Shown here: piece by piece, positions 1 to 10,204 of the stretch
Numbering within the stretch: position 1 is the first letter of the stretch
Layout of the letters: the number at the start of each line of letters is the position of its first letter
NCBI GenBank assembly: GCA_051453625.1
Contig: JBOZIK010000001.1
Coordinates: 295,353,923-295,376,527, forward strand
Reading direction: 5' to 3'
DNA length: 22,605 nucleotides
Origin: Welwitschia mirabilis
Taxonomy: Eukaryota; Gnetophyta; Gnetopsida; Welwitschiales
Position numbers and translations under genes: made by a program
The notes under the pieces: generated by a model
Database searches by the model: none
What the model saw: only the letters and a program-made list of their open reading frames with translations
Told to the model about the DNA's origin: nothing

Positions 1-155
1 AAAGGGAAAGTAGATTTCTTTAGGTAATCTTCTCAAAGTAAGTAGAGTGCACCAATAGGTATTAGATAAAAACCAAAAGTAAATAGAAATAATAATAGCA
101 TAAATTCAGTCCACTTATTTTTTATTTAAATGCATTTGATAGCTTGTTTTGACGC

Positions 156-173
156 TCCCCAGCAATAACATCA
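156..173 (-). promoter_or_regulatory. Decayed tRNA-Asp primer-binding site (PBS) of a minus-strand LTR retrotransposon
   Basis: On the minus strand this reads TGATGTTATTGCTGGGGA. The PBS known for Athila-type elements is complementary to the 3' end of plant tRNA-Asp (TGGCGCCGTTGCCGGGGA). Twelve of 18 positions are identical, and all six differences are C-to-T or G-to-A transitions, the signature of cytosine deamination. In a live element this site primes minus-strand DNA synthesis and lies just inside the 5' LTR. The LTR should therefore be to the right in window coordinates, and gag-pol to the left, outside the window. The tRNA end is recalled from general knowledge, not searched. Confidence 0.65.
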
Positions 174-597
174 AAATCTTAATAGCATAATTTTTCACTT
201 CAAAAATAATCAATGCTTGAAACAAGGAAATTACAATCAGGCTTAGTATAGAGTGAATTAACCAATGAATGTCTTAATGTGGAGAGCATAAGGTAACAAT
301 CTAATCAAGCACATAAATAAGAAGGAATGTAACGTGAATTCCAATCCAATATTTGAATCAATTTTTGTGTTTTTATAATGTACAAAGGAAATTAACAATG
401 CAACTATTCTAATGTGCAATGCAAGTAGGGAAGTAGTATGAAATGCAAGCCTATGATAACCAAATTTCTGAGTTGTTATCATCCAACTTAGCCCTTATGA
501 TCTATGTCTAATTTAGAATTAATCTAGAAAATAGTATTAATTAAAATTTAACAAAAATCATAAGAGAAATCATAAGATTTAAAGAAGAAGAAAGACA

Positions 598-603
598 TTT
601 TAT
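598..603 (-). promoter_or_regulatory. Poly(A) signal AATAAA in the minus-strand LTR
   Basis: On the minus strand TTTAATAAAATGTC contains AATAAA. It lies about 180 bases downstream of the TATA box and upstream of the PBS, which is where the R region of a plant LTR carries its polyadenylation signal. AATAAA is common by chance in AT-rich DNA, so position is the main support. Confidence 0.35.
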
Positions 604-780
604 TAAATCAATTGAATGTCTTAAAATACCTTAACAAGGTAGTGATTCCTCAATGTCAGAAACACAACCTTCACACCAAGAACGATCTCTCCTATGCTGA
701 ATTGGATCCTTGACTCCTTAGATGCTTTTTATCACCAATCCTCTAATGTCAAAAGATGACTAAATAATGCTAAATGGGGG

Positions 781-789
781 TTTTTATAG
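781..789 (-). promoter_or_regulatory. TATA box of the minus-strand LTR promoter
   Basis: The minus strand reads GCTATAAAAACCCCC. A CTATAAAAA core followed by C-rich sequence is a typical plant core promoter. It lies about 610 bases upstream of the PBS at 156-173, a plausible distance for TATA plus R-U5. The direction agrees with the PBS. Confidence 0.45.
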
Positions 790-1007
790 CTTCCCTAAGG
801 TGGTTATGAGTCAGAGAGATCAGTGCAAGCGAAGAGGTGTCATTAGGCATAAACTAAATTTTAATTGACTTAGTTAGGAAGAAGTTATGGAACTGTCATG
901 TTACTGATGTTATGGGCATGACAAGAGACACGAAACCCTTTCATCATCCAATCCTAGCTCGCCATATTAGAATTCCATTGGTATTTGAATTTGCAAATAA
1001 TGGCTAT

Positions 1008-1095
1008 GTCGTCTCCTATGTCATGCGGACGACAGAGCTCATGACAGTCATGTCAGCAAGCCACATCAGCCTTGCCAAGTCAGCCTTGTCAACCT
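1008..1095. repeat. Short palindromes and direct repeats in the U3-like region
   Basis: GTCGTC (1008-1013) and GACGAC (1028-1033) form perfect 6-base inverted arms. CATGAC-A-GTCATG (1040-1052) is a 13-base palindrome with one central base. After it come two near-identical 14-base units with the core TCAGCCTTG (about 1066-1095). This patch is clearly more GC-rich than its surroundings. Clustered short repeats are usual in retrotransposon U3 promoters; a role in binding transcription factors is inference. Confidence 0.45.
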
Positions 1096-1205
1096 CCTTT
1101 GAATGCAATTGTCCATGTGGTTGTGCCTTATGTCATGGGGACGATAGTTGTTTTCTTGGTTTTTTCCTCCAATTTTTGATCCACTTTGTTTCTTGGTTGA
1201 ATTCT

Positions 1206-1215
1206 NNNNNNNNNN
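1206..1215. other. Assembly gap of 10 N
   Basis: Ten unknown bases lie between the minus-strand LTR-like segment and the start of alignable copy A. The real junction of the two elements may be hidden here. Confidence 0.95.
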
Positions 1216-1279
1216 ATTCACACCAAAATGCCTAAAAATGACTGAATTGAGTTCCTGTTCCCTGCAAAACATCACCAAT

Positions 1280-2035
1280 TACATCATTAAAACATGACAA
1301 TTGGGATCGCAACAATGAGTCCTTTGTAAGTTGTCTCATAGAAGAAATGAATAGTAAAAGTATGTCTATTTTCATTCTCTTAATTCTTATATTATGAAGA
1401 ATCTCTTTTCCATCCCTTTTATTGACAAAATCCTTAATAAACTTTCTAGGAATTATTACTAATGTTTTTTGGATGAACATAATGGTTATAATCAAATTCC
1501 TATAGCTCTAAAAGATTAATAAAAAACTACTTTACATTTCTATTTAGAACTTTTGCCTACCATCATATATTTTTGATTTACATAATGATCCTACAACTTG
1601 AAAGATGATTCTTCTTGCTAAATTCTTATATGAAATTTTATAAATAGTTATGAATGATTTATCTCTTTATAGTAATTATTTTAATTAAACAAATTCTCAT
1701 TTAAAATTGATCTTAAATTATTATATTAATCATAACCTTAAACTTAGTTGGAATAAAAGTTATACTATTATTACTAGAGGCATTGTTCTTGGTTATATTA
1801 TTTCTAAAAAAGAATAGAAGTAGATCCTATAAAGATTAATATCATTTATTATCTTTTTACTCCTACTTGTGTAAAATATATAAGATTTTTCTTAGGACAA
1901 AATGGTTTTTATCATCATTTCATTTCATCTTTTAGTTCTCTTGGTAAATCTTTAATTGAATTGCTTCTTAACGATGCATCTTTCTCTTGAATACTTAATT
2001 GTGAAACTATGTTTAAAAAATTTTAAAAACTATTA
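1280..2035 (+). pseudogene. Copy A: Ty3/gypsy reverse transcriptase remnant, inactive
   Basis: This is the polymerase domain of a Ty3/gypsy polyprotein, which copies element RNA into DNA. It aligns along its length with copy B (17680-18626). Readable pieces are P-F-I-D-K-I-L (about 1417), G-Y-N-Q-I-P (about 1485), the catalytic Y/F-M-D-D box as V-M-N-D (1647-1658), G-I-V-L-G-Y-I-I-S-K-K (about 1780) and the connection up to about 2035. In the catalytic box the first aspartate has become asparagine (GAT to AAT). The rest is spread over several frames with many stops. The 5' end is missing: alignment with copy B fades at about 1280, next to the minus-strand element, so the original gag, protease and finger region are lost here. 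Confidence 0.8.
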
Positions 2036-2470
2036 TTTTATTCACTTGTTCTTCAAGCTTCTAATTGGTACTTTTTCTTTGAAACGATAACTAATGCAAG
2101 TGATTTCATAGTAGTTGCAATATTACGTCAAACTGTTGAGCATGAATTCCATGTAATTTTCTATGCTATTAAAAATTTGCATGATGTACAACTTAACTAT
2201 TCTACCATTGAAAAGGATATGTTAGCAATTATCTTTACTCTTCAAAAATTTTGCCATTGTATTACTAGTTACTATGCTTATCTTTCCTCATTATGCCACT
2301 TTAAAATACAATCTTAAAAAACCTTTAACTAAACCTTATCTTATGAATTAGGATTTTTACTTATGTAATAATTTTATATCACCATTAAGGATAGAATAAG
2401 AAAGAAAAGTTCTATTACTAATCATTTATCTCACCTTTTCTTATCCATCAATTTAATTGAGATTAATGAA
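2036..2470 (+). pseudogene. Copy A: RNase H domain remnant
   Basis: In Ty3/gypsy elements the RNase H after RT degrades RNA in the RNA-DNA hybrid. A clear stretch at about 2094-2250 reads A-S-D-F, then E-F-H-V-I-F-Y-A, then L-N-Y-S-T-I-E-K-D-M-L-A-I, which is the family core ('DASD', 'YASK', 'LNY..TEKE.LA'). Near 2385-2440 follow I-T-I-K-D and N-H-L-S-H-L, matching the 'I.IKDK....VADHLSRL' end of the domain. Single-base changes and stops interrupt it. It continues directly from the RT remnant and leads into integrase. Confidence 0.8.
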
Positions 2471-2529
2471 AGTCTTATTGATAAAAATTTATTTTCTATT
2501 ATTGTTTGACCTTGATAAGATAATATTGG

Positions 2530-3790
2530 AAATTTAAAATTCTATGGTAAACTCCCTAGAAACATGTCTTATTATGAGAAAAAGAAAATTTTATCTCAAC
2601 AATATAAATTTTTATGAGAACCACCACTTTTATTTAAATATTGTGTTGACCAAGTATTTTGAAGATCTATACTTGAGAATGAAATGGATAGTATCTTATA
2701 ATTTTATTACCATCATGTGTGTGATGGTTATTTCAGTAGAAAGAAAACTACATCTAAAGTCTTAAATGCTTGCTTCTTTTTTTTTATCCTTTTTATAAAT
2801 GTTAATGAAGTTTTTAAATCTTATAATAAATGCCATTAAATAGGTAGTATTACTTAAAGAAATGAAGTGCCTCTTAAACCTAGTATTATTTGTAAACATT
2901 TTGATGTTAGGGATATTAATTTTATTGACTCATTTTCATCCTTCTTTGATAACGTTTATATTCTTGTTTATGTGGCTTATGTTATTAAACGAATAAAACC
3001 CAATGATTATAGAGAATGTGATGCTAAAAATCTAATTAGATTCTTCAAAGATCATGTTATATTCCATGTTGATCATCTTAAAGTAATCATTAGTAAGCAA
3101 AAAACCAATGCCTACAATAAAATATTTTGAAACCATATGGTAAAATGTAGAACCATGCATAAAGTAGCTACTATATACCATCTTCAAAACAATGGTCATG
3201 TAAAAATAACTAACTGTGAGCTTCCTAAAATTGTTTAAAAAATGGTTAGTGCAAATAAAAAAAATATTGGTCTTTAAAATTGACTAATACATTATAGGCT
3301 TATCGTACAGCTTACAAGATACCCATTAGCATAACCCTTACAATTTATTTTCGGTAAACAATGCTTTCTTCTTGCTAAGATAAAACATTAAGTTTTTTGT
3401 GCTATTTGTAGACTTAGTCTTAATCTTGAAAAATGTGATTAAACTATAATGAATCAATTGAATAAATTTTATGAGATTGAATTAAGTTCTTATGATCATC
3501 AAGTTCTTACTAAAAAATAAATAAAATAGTATCTTAATCAAATCATTCTTAGGAAAAAGTTTTAAGTGGGTGATAAAGTTTTACTTTTTAATTCTTGTTT
3601 TCATGTATTTCCTAGAAAATTAAAATCTAGATAAAAGAACCCCTTTGATTCTATTCATGTACTCATTCTAGGACAATTGCCATCTAAGGTCCAAAAGCTA
3701 GTTAAGTTCAAAGAATAAATAGATTTAAACACCAATTATTTACTAATCAAAATTTAAATGTAGTTGAAATATATTTTGATTCATCTTATG
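2530..3790 (+). pseudogene. Copy A: integrase remnant, catalytic triad lost
   Basis: Integrase inserts the DNA copy into the host genome. A zinc-finger part is visible near 2715-2850 (H-H-H-V-C-D-G-Y-F, then N-K-C-H). The core has its longest open piece at 2867-3130: P-L-K-P-S-I-I-C-K-H-F-D-V, then N-V-Y-I-L-V. A C-terminal piece near 3610-3650 matches 'PGKL.SRW.GPF'. All three DDE residues look lost: the first Asp is Asn in D-I-N-F, the second is Lys in I-I-S-K-Q, and the Glu is Lys in N-G-H-V-K-I-T-N (about 3190-3215). The first and last are simple G-to-A changes. Stops and frameshifts are frequent. Copy B has lost about 415 bases that are present here. Confidence 0.8.
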
Positions 3791-4767
3791 GATGTAAATG
3801 CGTAAAAAACTAAAAAACTAAAAGATCCAAAAATTTTAATTATCACTTTTTATTTAATTAAAATTCAAAATTGTTGATATCTTTTGGGTGATGAAGTAAG
3901 AGCTACAACTCTCATGTAATCATATTGAGATGGTTTGTGAGCCTTGGAGAGGACCTACTCCTATTTGTTTTTCAAAATTTATCAACAAAATAAAATTAAA
4001 AAAAACAAAAAACTTTTCATTTTTATTCTTAAGATTTTTTTTCTGTTAATAAATTATCACCAAGCTATGTATTTTTCACCTAGTGTCCTAGTCTTCATCC
4101 TAGATATGGGCAGGTATCCTCATAATTCCTAAGCTCATATTTGTTTATATTAGAGTAAAGGCTAATTCACTTCAATCCCATGTTTATCAGTATTTTATAT
4201 GCATGCTTCATCATTGTTATATGCATTAGTGTATGCTTTTCAAGTGTGAGATCTATGTAATTCACTATTTTTTTTATAGCATTGTATTAAGATATGACAT
4301 TTTGTGTGTGCCTTATATAATCTAGCTTATGTCCTTTTTTTGTTTTTTAAATTTTGCAAACTAGATAACAATTAATTTTTTTTTGACTTTTTAGAAGAAT
4401 GAATGAAATGTCAAAATATTTGATGTCTTTACATTTTTCTCATCATATCCTATTACACATGTTATTATGCTATCATGATTATTAGTACTATCGATTATAT
4501 ATATTAATTTTACTTATAGCACCAACCTTGATAATTGTAATTACCTACATAGAGCTAGAGGCATCTAGATTATTAGTCCATAAGGATATGTAAGTGATGC
4601 AATTCTTTAGTAGTAGGTGAAATGACAAATATCATCAGGCATTCCAATAATGAGTTTGATACCACATCCTATACATGAACATCTAGATTAGTAACAAGCT
4701 TCATTTCTCTTATCATCATTACTTTTACAAAGCATACAAGGAGACTAGTTGGTGAAGGGGTGGAGGT
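3791..4767 (+). mobile_element. Copy A: non-coding sequence between pol and the 3' LTR
   Basis: From the end of integrase to about 4520 this aligns with 19881-20615 of copy B, including GATTCATCTT(A/T)TGGATGTAAATG, a 'CCTACTC.CATTTGTTTT.CAAAATTTATCAAC' block and a 'TTATTATGCTATCATGATTATT' block. Shared non-coding sequence after pol shows that both copies come from one element family. I see no env-like or other extra gene; the 62-residue open frame at 3944-4132 is not conserved in copy B. From 4520 to 4767 I recognise nothing apart from growing purine content. Confidence 0.65.
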
Positions 4768-4783
4768 GAAGGAGGGGAGGAGA
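4768..4783 (+). promoter_or_regulatory. Candidate polypurine tract (PPT) of copy A
   Basis: GAAGGAGGGGAGGAGA is 16 purines in a row in otherwise AT-rich DNA, followed at once by TGTGGGGGG. In LTR retrotransposons a PPT primes plus-strand synthesis and lies directly before the 3' LTR, which usually begins TG. It is in the right place and direction, about 1 kb after integrase. The wider G-rich patch is 4751-4812. Confidence 0.45.
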
Positions 4784-7607
4784 TGTGGGGGGAAAATGTG
4801 TGGAGGAATGAAGTGTAGTGAAGCCTAAATTCTTTGATAAAATAAGGCTTTAAAAGTCATAACTTTTCATTATGTTTTAAATTATGATATTACACTTAGA
4901 GGTATTTTTATGCTTTTTAGGAGAGAAAATTAGCTGAGGATCAATGAGCATAAACTAAAGCAGTTTTACCCACTTTGAGATAATTCATGATGGTCATGAT
5001 TAGAAGGTCATAATCCAAGGAAAACATGCAAAAAATGAAAGACTACTTCAATCTACCTACCTTACAAATGAATCATGGTCCCTTTTTCATGATCATATTT
5101 CATTCACTTGCTAATGTGATGATTCTAACTCATTTTAATAATGTATGCATGATATTAGAGCTCATCAGAATATCATTACATTAGAAATTTACATTTCAAA
5201 AGCCATAATTTAGTCATTTCTAATCATTATTTAGTTTAATCTAACATTTTCATGTGATATCAGTTAGGAAGAATAAAATTAAGTCAATTTACATTTTTGG
5301 ATTTTTGGTAATTACTTGTGTAATAATTTGTGGCATTGTAGTGTTACAACACATCATTTCCTAGTGTAAGTTGATACTATAATGTCTTACAACTATTCAC
5401 AAATTGCAATGAACATCACATGATGAAATCTATAAGTGATAGATACTCTCTTTCTTGAAACTTACCCTAGTGCACCTATAGAGATCCTTAATTTAAAACT
5501 AGATAATAGTAACAATTAATACATATTTAAGCCAAGTACATGATATTAAACTCATTTTATACCACTTTCATGCTTTGCAAGGAATTTTGAACCACATTTC
5601 TATCTCATTTCTTCTATTCCAAGTTGATCTTCTTTCTATATTAGATTTTGGGGTCTTCTCTATTTTTCATTCTTATTTATTATACCAACATGCATTAATT
5701 TTCATCCTTTCACATCCTTTCATAATCCATTTTCTCATTTCCCCCATTTTCCATTTACCTAAAGGGTATTTGCAAGGTGAGAAAGTGCATGTGAACGGGT
5801 GATGCTATAGTAGAAGAGGACATCAGAGCTTATAAGCATTCGGATTGAAGACTAATGGAAAGGGTTGTGATTGTATTTAAAACCAATAAGTGTTCTTTTC
5901 CCTTATGTTTTTATACTTATGTTAACATGATTTATTCATTTTTATGATGCGTTTCTTTCAATTCAATTAGAATTCCTAGGATATGTTACATATTTATTGC
6001 TTAGGATTATTTACATCTAGTACCTATTATAGAATTATCTTATTTTGCATGGTTAGTAATACTATATTAAAAAATGCACATGTTTTATCTTTATTCTCTT
6101 TTTTTTCTCCCTTCTTCTCATTTCTTTTAACACCATTTCTCATGATTTCATCTTTCTTCTTAAGCATTAGATAATGAATTATTCTTTTACCCTTTCTAAT
6201 AGCATTAATTTATCTTATACATATGTAATTTAATCAACTCTAAAATTTAAATTATTTATTTTTGTATTGGTTCTTCTCTAACCCCGATTTTGGCAATTTA
6301 CAATTGAAGTTATAGTTTTACCAGTTTTTCTAAATTTGTGAAATCTTAATATTTTTAATTTTTGCATGATGAATTTTTAGTTATTGTTGATCTTTTTTAA
6401 GCAATTTAACATCTAGTATCATAGTAGTTCTTGAGTGATTTCATAATATAAAATCCATTATTTATCAAGTTTTTTAGATTTCTTAATATTCTTTGTCCAA
6501 ATAGGATTGATTATAATTTTTGCAGGTTTTTCTAGATAGCCTTTTTTTAATTGATTTCAGTCCATCTTGATTGATCTTAAATTTCTAGTTCTAGATACTT
6601 ATTTTAGAACTTATTTTAAGTATTTAAAGACTATAAAAAGTTTTACATCCATTTTTAAAAGTTTTTCCCCCTCTATTTCTCTCGTTTGTCTCTTTCTTTT
6701 GGTCAAAATGTCACAAAATATATTTACTTTGGTAAAATAAGAATTCATATGATACTAATTTATTTTTAATTTAAGTTATATTTAAATCACTTTTATAGCT
6801 CATTTAAAGCTTGACTAAGAGTTATCTTTTAAGTCAAATGCATTAAACTTAGTAAAAGTATTGTCAAAGTCAAATGATTTGCTATATGAATTTTTAGAAT
6901 CATGTTTTTAGAGTGCTATATTTCAATTCCAAGTTGCTTCATGATTAGTCTAGAATGGAATAAGACATTTGGCTAACTCATATACATCCATTTTACATCA
7001 TTTCAAGAAGTAAACATTGCTGTGAAAATTATTCTTACAGAATAATGACTTAACTTAGATTAACTATTTTAACTCTCTTAATAATTTGTTTGAGTTATAA
7101 ATTATCTTTAAAATTATAGTAAGTGTTTATCAAATATTATTTATTTCATTTTTGTTTTCACATCTCATAAAATTTAGCTTATTACACATTAGAGTCTTAA
7201 GGTTTCTTATGTATCGTGTTGTAATTATGTAAATGTCACTCAAGAATAGTTGTTTTATCATGTAAAGTGATAGTTTGATAAGAAAATGTACAATATTCAC
7301 TTGCTTAAAAATCTATGCTAAGTTTTCTATCAGTTAAATGTTCATGTGTATGCTTTGAATATGTAATTTGACATGTGATATTTATTTATGCTTTATTGTT
7401 AATTATGTATGCCCTATTTCTTTTTTTTGAGTTCAGTTATTATGTTAAGTACACAATTTTGTTTTTAAAAAGGGTCAAAGGATATCTCCTCATTTTAAAA
7501 ATTGAGTTTTTACTTCAATCAAAAATAGTATCATTGCTAAAGAAACCTATGATTTTTCTATGACATATTGTACTTATTTTTCTGAATAGACATATACTTA
7601 ATCGAAG
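4784..7607 (+). mobile_element. Candidate LTR region between copies A and B
   Basis: This 2.8-kb stretch has no gene. It lies between the PPT candidate of copy A and the gag of copy B, where a shared LTR (3' of A, 5' of B) would be. It starts TG after the purine tract and has a TATA box at 6631-6640 followed by a pyrimidine-rich start-like block (6664-6701). A weak PBS candidate follows at 7608-7625. Open frames at 5575-5802, 5983-6174 and 7375-7563 are phenylalanine- and leucine-rich translations of T-rich DNA and resemble no protein. No second copy of this sequence is visible in the window, so the LTR assignment rests on position and signals; it may also hold other insertions. Confidence 0.35.
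6631..6640 (+). promoter_or_regulatory. TATA box of the candidate LTR promoter
   Basis: CTATAAAAAG is followed about 33 bases later by the pyrimidine-rich block CCCCCTCTATTTCTCTCG. TATA plus a C/T-rich start region is the usual plant core promoter. It lies upstream of gag in the correct direction. Confidence 0.35.
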
Positions 7608-7625
7608 TTGTTTTGTTGTTGAGTG
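7608..7625 (+). promoter_or_regulatory. Weak PBS candidate for copy B
   Basis: TTGTTTTGTTGTTGAGTG lies about 180 bases upstream of the first gag residues. It resembles the tRNA-Asp PBS only if several C-to-T changes, two transversions and a 2-base loss are allowed. It is far weaker than the minus-strand PBS at 156-173, and T-rich chance similarity is possible. Confidence 0.2.
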
Positions 7626-7672
7626 ATTTCTATATTACAAATGCATTGATAAACCTAAAGGAACAATACTAC

Positions 7673-7682
7673 NNNNNNNNNN
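7673..7682. other. Assembly gap of 10 N
   Basis: Ten unknown bases lie in the leader upstream of the gag remnant. Confidence 0.95.
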
Positions 7683-7789
7683 TAGTAAGCCTTACAGATT
7701 TACAAATTCTAACTTTACTTCCTATTTATGTGTCTCTTCTTATTATCATTTATATTACGCATTTATGAGTAAATCTTGAATTTGTATTA

Positions 7790-8225
7790 AAAAAAATTTA
7801 GAAAGATTCTATAGTTTTAAATCTTTATCCCCAAGAAATCCTTCTTTATGTTTATTTTTACGACATTATGGGAGCCTTAATTTCTTTCATTTCAAGTGGT
7901 GATCCAAAATAGTAATCCTTGAAATTCTAATCCTCAACCTATTCTTAAACAACTTTTTAGAGATTATAAAATTAATTCATTCATATGTTTCACCTCCGAT
8001 ATTTCTGCTTCCATAAAAAATCTTAATAATTTCTCTAGTTTTTATCATTTAGATCATAAGGATCTTTATGAATTTCTTGAAGAATTAAATTTAGCTTATA
8101 AGATTACACCTTAAGCTCATTCTGATGTAGCCAAATTAGTAGTTCTTTCTCTTCTTTTAAAAGATAGGAATAGACATTATGCAACATCCTAACTAAAATT
8201 AATCTTATTACGCATAATTTTTTAT
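7790..8225 (+). pseudogene. Copy B: N-terminal part of gag, cut by an insertion
   Basis: Gag forms the virus-like particle of the element. One frame from about 7905 reads N-P-Q-P-I-L-K-Q-L-F-R-D-Y, then L-D-H-K-D-L-Y-E-F-L-E-E, then L-V-V-L-S-L-L-L-K-D-R-N-R-H-Y-A. This matches the plant Ty3 gag pattern 'F.GL..EDP..FL.EF', 'RL.LFPFSLKDKA..W'. It has a stop in place of Gln near 8115 and a frameshift near 8190. The frame then reads L-I-T-H-N and ends at about 8225, where the family should continue with a W and F-x-K-K-F-F-P. That next part is found 6.2 kb away at 14385. Upstream (7790-7900) the similarity is weak. Confidence 0.7.
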
Positions 8226-10204
8226 TTTTTTAAAATTAATTAAAATACTTAGTAGAACCAATGATCAACTTTTGCATATACTTTATTAGTATATTTACAT
8301 ATGTTTAAGAAAAATAGATGTTATAGATTATTTCTTAGGGAAAGATTACTTTGGTTTATAAACAATAGTGATCTTACTTATATGTCCTATATTTTTTCAT
8401 AGTGTTTCATCGCATAAAGATATCTCATATATAGTTGATAAGATGTCAACTTATTTTAATACAAAAATAAATATAGATTTTTAATAATTCCTAATCAATA
8501 TAATAGGAAATTGCATTTTCTATTAATGAAATTTTAACTCAACGTCTAGTCACCATCTAGACATGAGTTGGTTCTACTTTGGGTTTTAAACTAAAAAACA
8601 ATGGTTGGGTCAACTTCATAGGCTTAGACTTCACTTTGATATATCATAAAAAAGGAAATAGATGATACATGAGATGGATGCATGCTTACAACTGACCCTA
8701 CTTCCTTGAAGTATTTTAGGATGTTGTATCATGATCCTTTAACATCAAGATCTCAGTATATTAAGGTGGAATAAGGACATACATAGGTAGCAAAGAAGAG
8801 TAATGATGAAATCCACTCGTATAAGGGTTCACAAAAAAATATGCAATGCAACTCACCTTGGTAATAAAATCCAAGTATGAGGAGGAAATTTATTAGAATT
8901 ATCTTGATTTAGTTATTATTTCATACATACATCACACAAACGCATGCATATAATTCTAACTAATCTAGACATTTAGTTTCTTGTTTACTTATAGAATATA
9001 AATATAACTTTATTTGGGTTATTTTATTACAAATAATTATATATAGAAGAAAAGAAAAAAGAATATATGATCTTCTTTTGACATGTTACAAAATAATTAC
9101 TTTTAAAAATATAGTAATGCAATTCAAAACACGATAAATATATTCTCTTCAATTCATGTAAGTATAACTTCTAAATCAATTATATTTTCATTCTAGAGTT
9201 CTCTTGAAAAGAAATAAAAATATTCTACATATGAAACTATATACTTTTTTAACCTCCTTTCTCTAAGTTCAAGTAATAACTTTTTAACCTAATAATATGA
9301 TTAATGAAAAGAAAGCTAGAAGTACAAGATGTAATACTTACTTAAAGTTCATATACCTATAAAGTCAATAATAAGGGATAAAAATCACAGAAATCATTAA
9401 GTTATCAAGATTTCTAAGATGAAAATCTCCGTAAACTTCTAAAAATATTTATTAAAATAGATATAAATAAAGAAGAATAAGATTTTATGTAAAAACAAAA
9501 ATTATTAATAATATTATAAAATGTAAAGCAACATGAAAGAATACTTTCTTAAATAACTATCTAGTCAAACATTAGTTATGCTAAAATAGGAAATTACGCT
9601 TGCTATTCAAGAATAAGGCCTTAATAAGAAAAGCATAATTTATTGTTAATCAAACAAAATTTGATAAAAATGATACAAAATATAATTGATTTAATTACTA
9701 TAAACTTTAAACTCTTAAATTATTAGCATGAATTTATTTAATAAGTTTTCTATAATTAAGTAGATAATTTCTAGCCTTTTAAGGAACTTTGTGATTATAA
9801 ATTGATAATTAATTATTTATAAGGATAAAAATAGATTATTATAGTTTTCTAAACCAGACTTATTATATAACTTGCACAAATTAACTCATTTAAATTTTAA
9901 TATCTATAAATATATTTACCAAGATTATATATTAAGTGTAAAAATTTTCTAAATTTTTAAAATTATTATTATTCACACTATACTAAAAAAGTTATAAACC
10001 ACTTTGAATTTTTAACTATTTTAACATTGTTTGGAAAGATTATTTAATTATCTACAATTCACACTATTCATTCACTAGAAAGCCTTAGTATTAATTGTAT
10101 AATTCAATATTAAAAATTTAGTATTTTTTACATTAAGTTTTAGAGTTATTTGCATAAATTACCACTATTACATTTTTATAATATTAACTAAACCCTATAA
10201 CTAT
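8226..10204. other. Left part of the insert in gag: no recognisable gene
   Basis: This is the first 2 kb of the foreign DNA that splits gag. It is very AT-rich. The block 8520-8890 is less AT-rich and has one partly open plus-strand frame of about 45 codons (near 8725-8865) with two stops, but I recognise no protein. From 8900 to 10204 I see only low-complexity AT-rich sequence. It may be an older element or carried-along genomic DNA. Confidence 0.4.

Larger units (their letters stand above)
174..1205 (-). mobile_element. LTR-like segment of a minus-strand Athila/Tat-type element
   Basis: This segment lies directly upstream of the minus-strand PBS and has the layout of a plant LTR. Read on the minus strand, it has a U3-like part rich in short repeats and palindromes (about 1000-1160), a TATA box at 781-789, a poly(A) signal about 180 bases further on (598-603), and a U5-like tail up to the PBS. 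The outer limit is not resolved: no clear TG end is visible, and a 10-N gap at 1206-1215 sits at the likely junction with copy A. The short open frames here (258-482 minus, 912-1235 plus) resemble no protein I know and are probably chance. No second LTR is visible. Confidence 0.5.

Noticed and set aside
912-1278. Overlapping open frames on both strands near the first N gap
   Set aside because: They run through unknown bases and over palindromes of a U3-like region, and resemble no known protein.
3944-4132. Env-like or extra open reading frame after the integrase of copy A
   Set aside because: It is only 62 codons, very rich in Phe, Ile and Lys, and the matching region of copy B has no such frame.
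5815-5835. GGACATCAGAGCTTA, resembling the initiator tRNA-Met primer site (TGGTATCAGAGC)
   Set aside because: Nine of 12 bases match, but no LTR end precedes it, and the neighbouring elements belong to a branch that uses tRNA-Asp-type primer sites.
5575-7563. Three small membrane-protein-like frames (5575-5802, 5983-6174, 7375-7563)
   Set aside because: They are Phe/Leu/Ile-rich because the DNA is T-rich; there are no motifs, no partner genes and no repeat copy.
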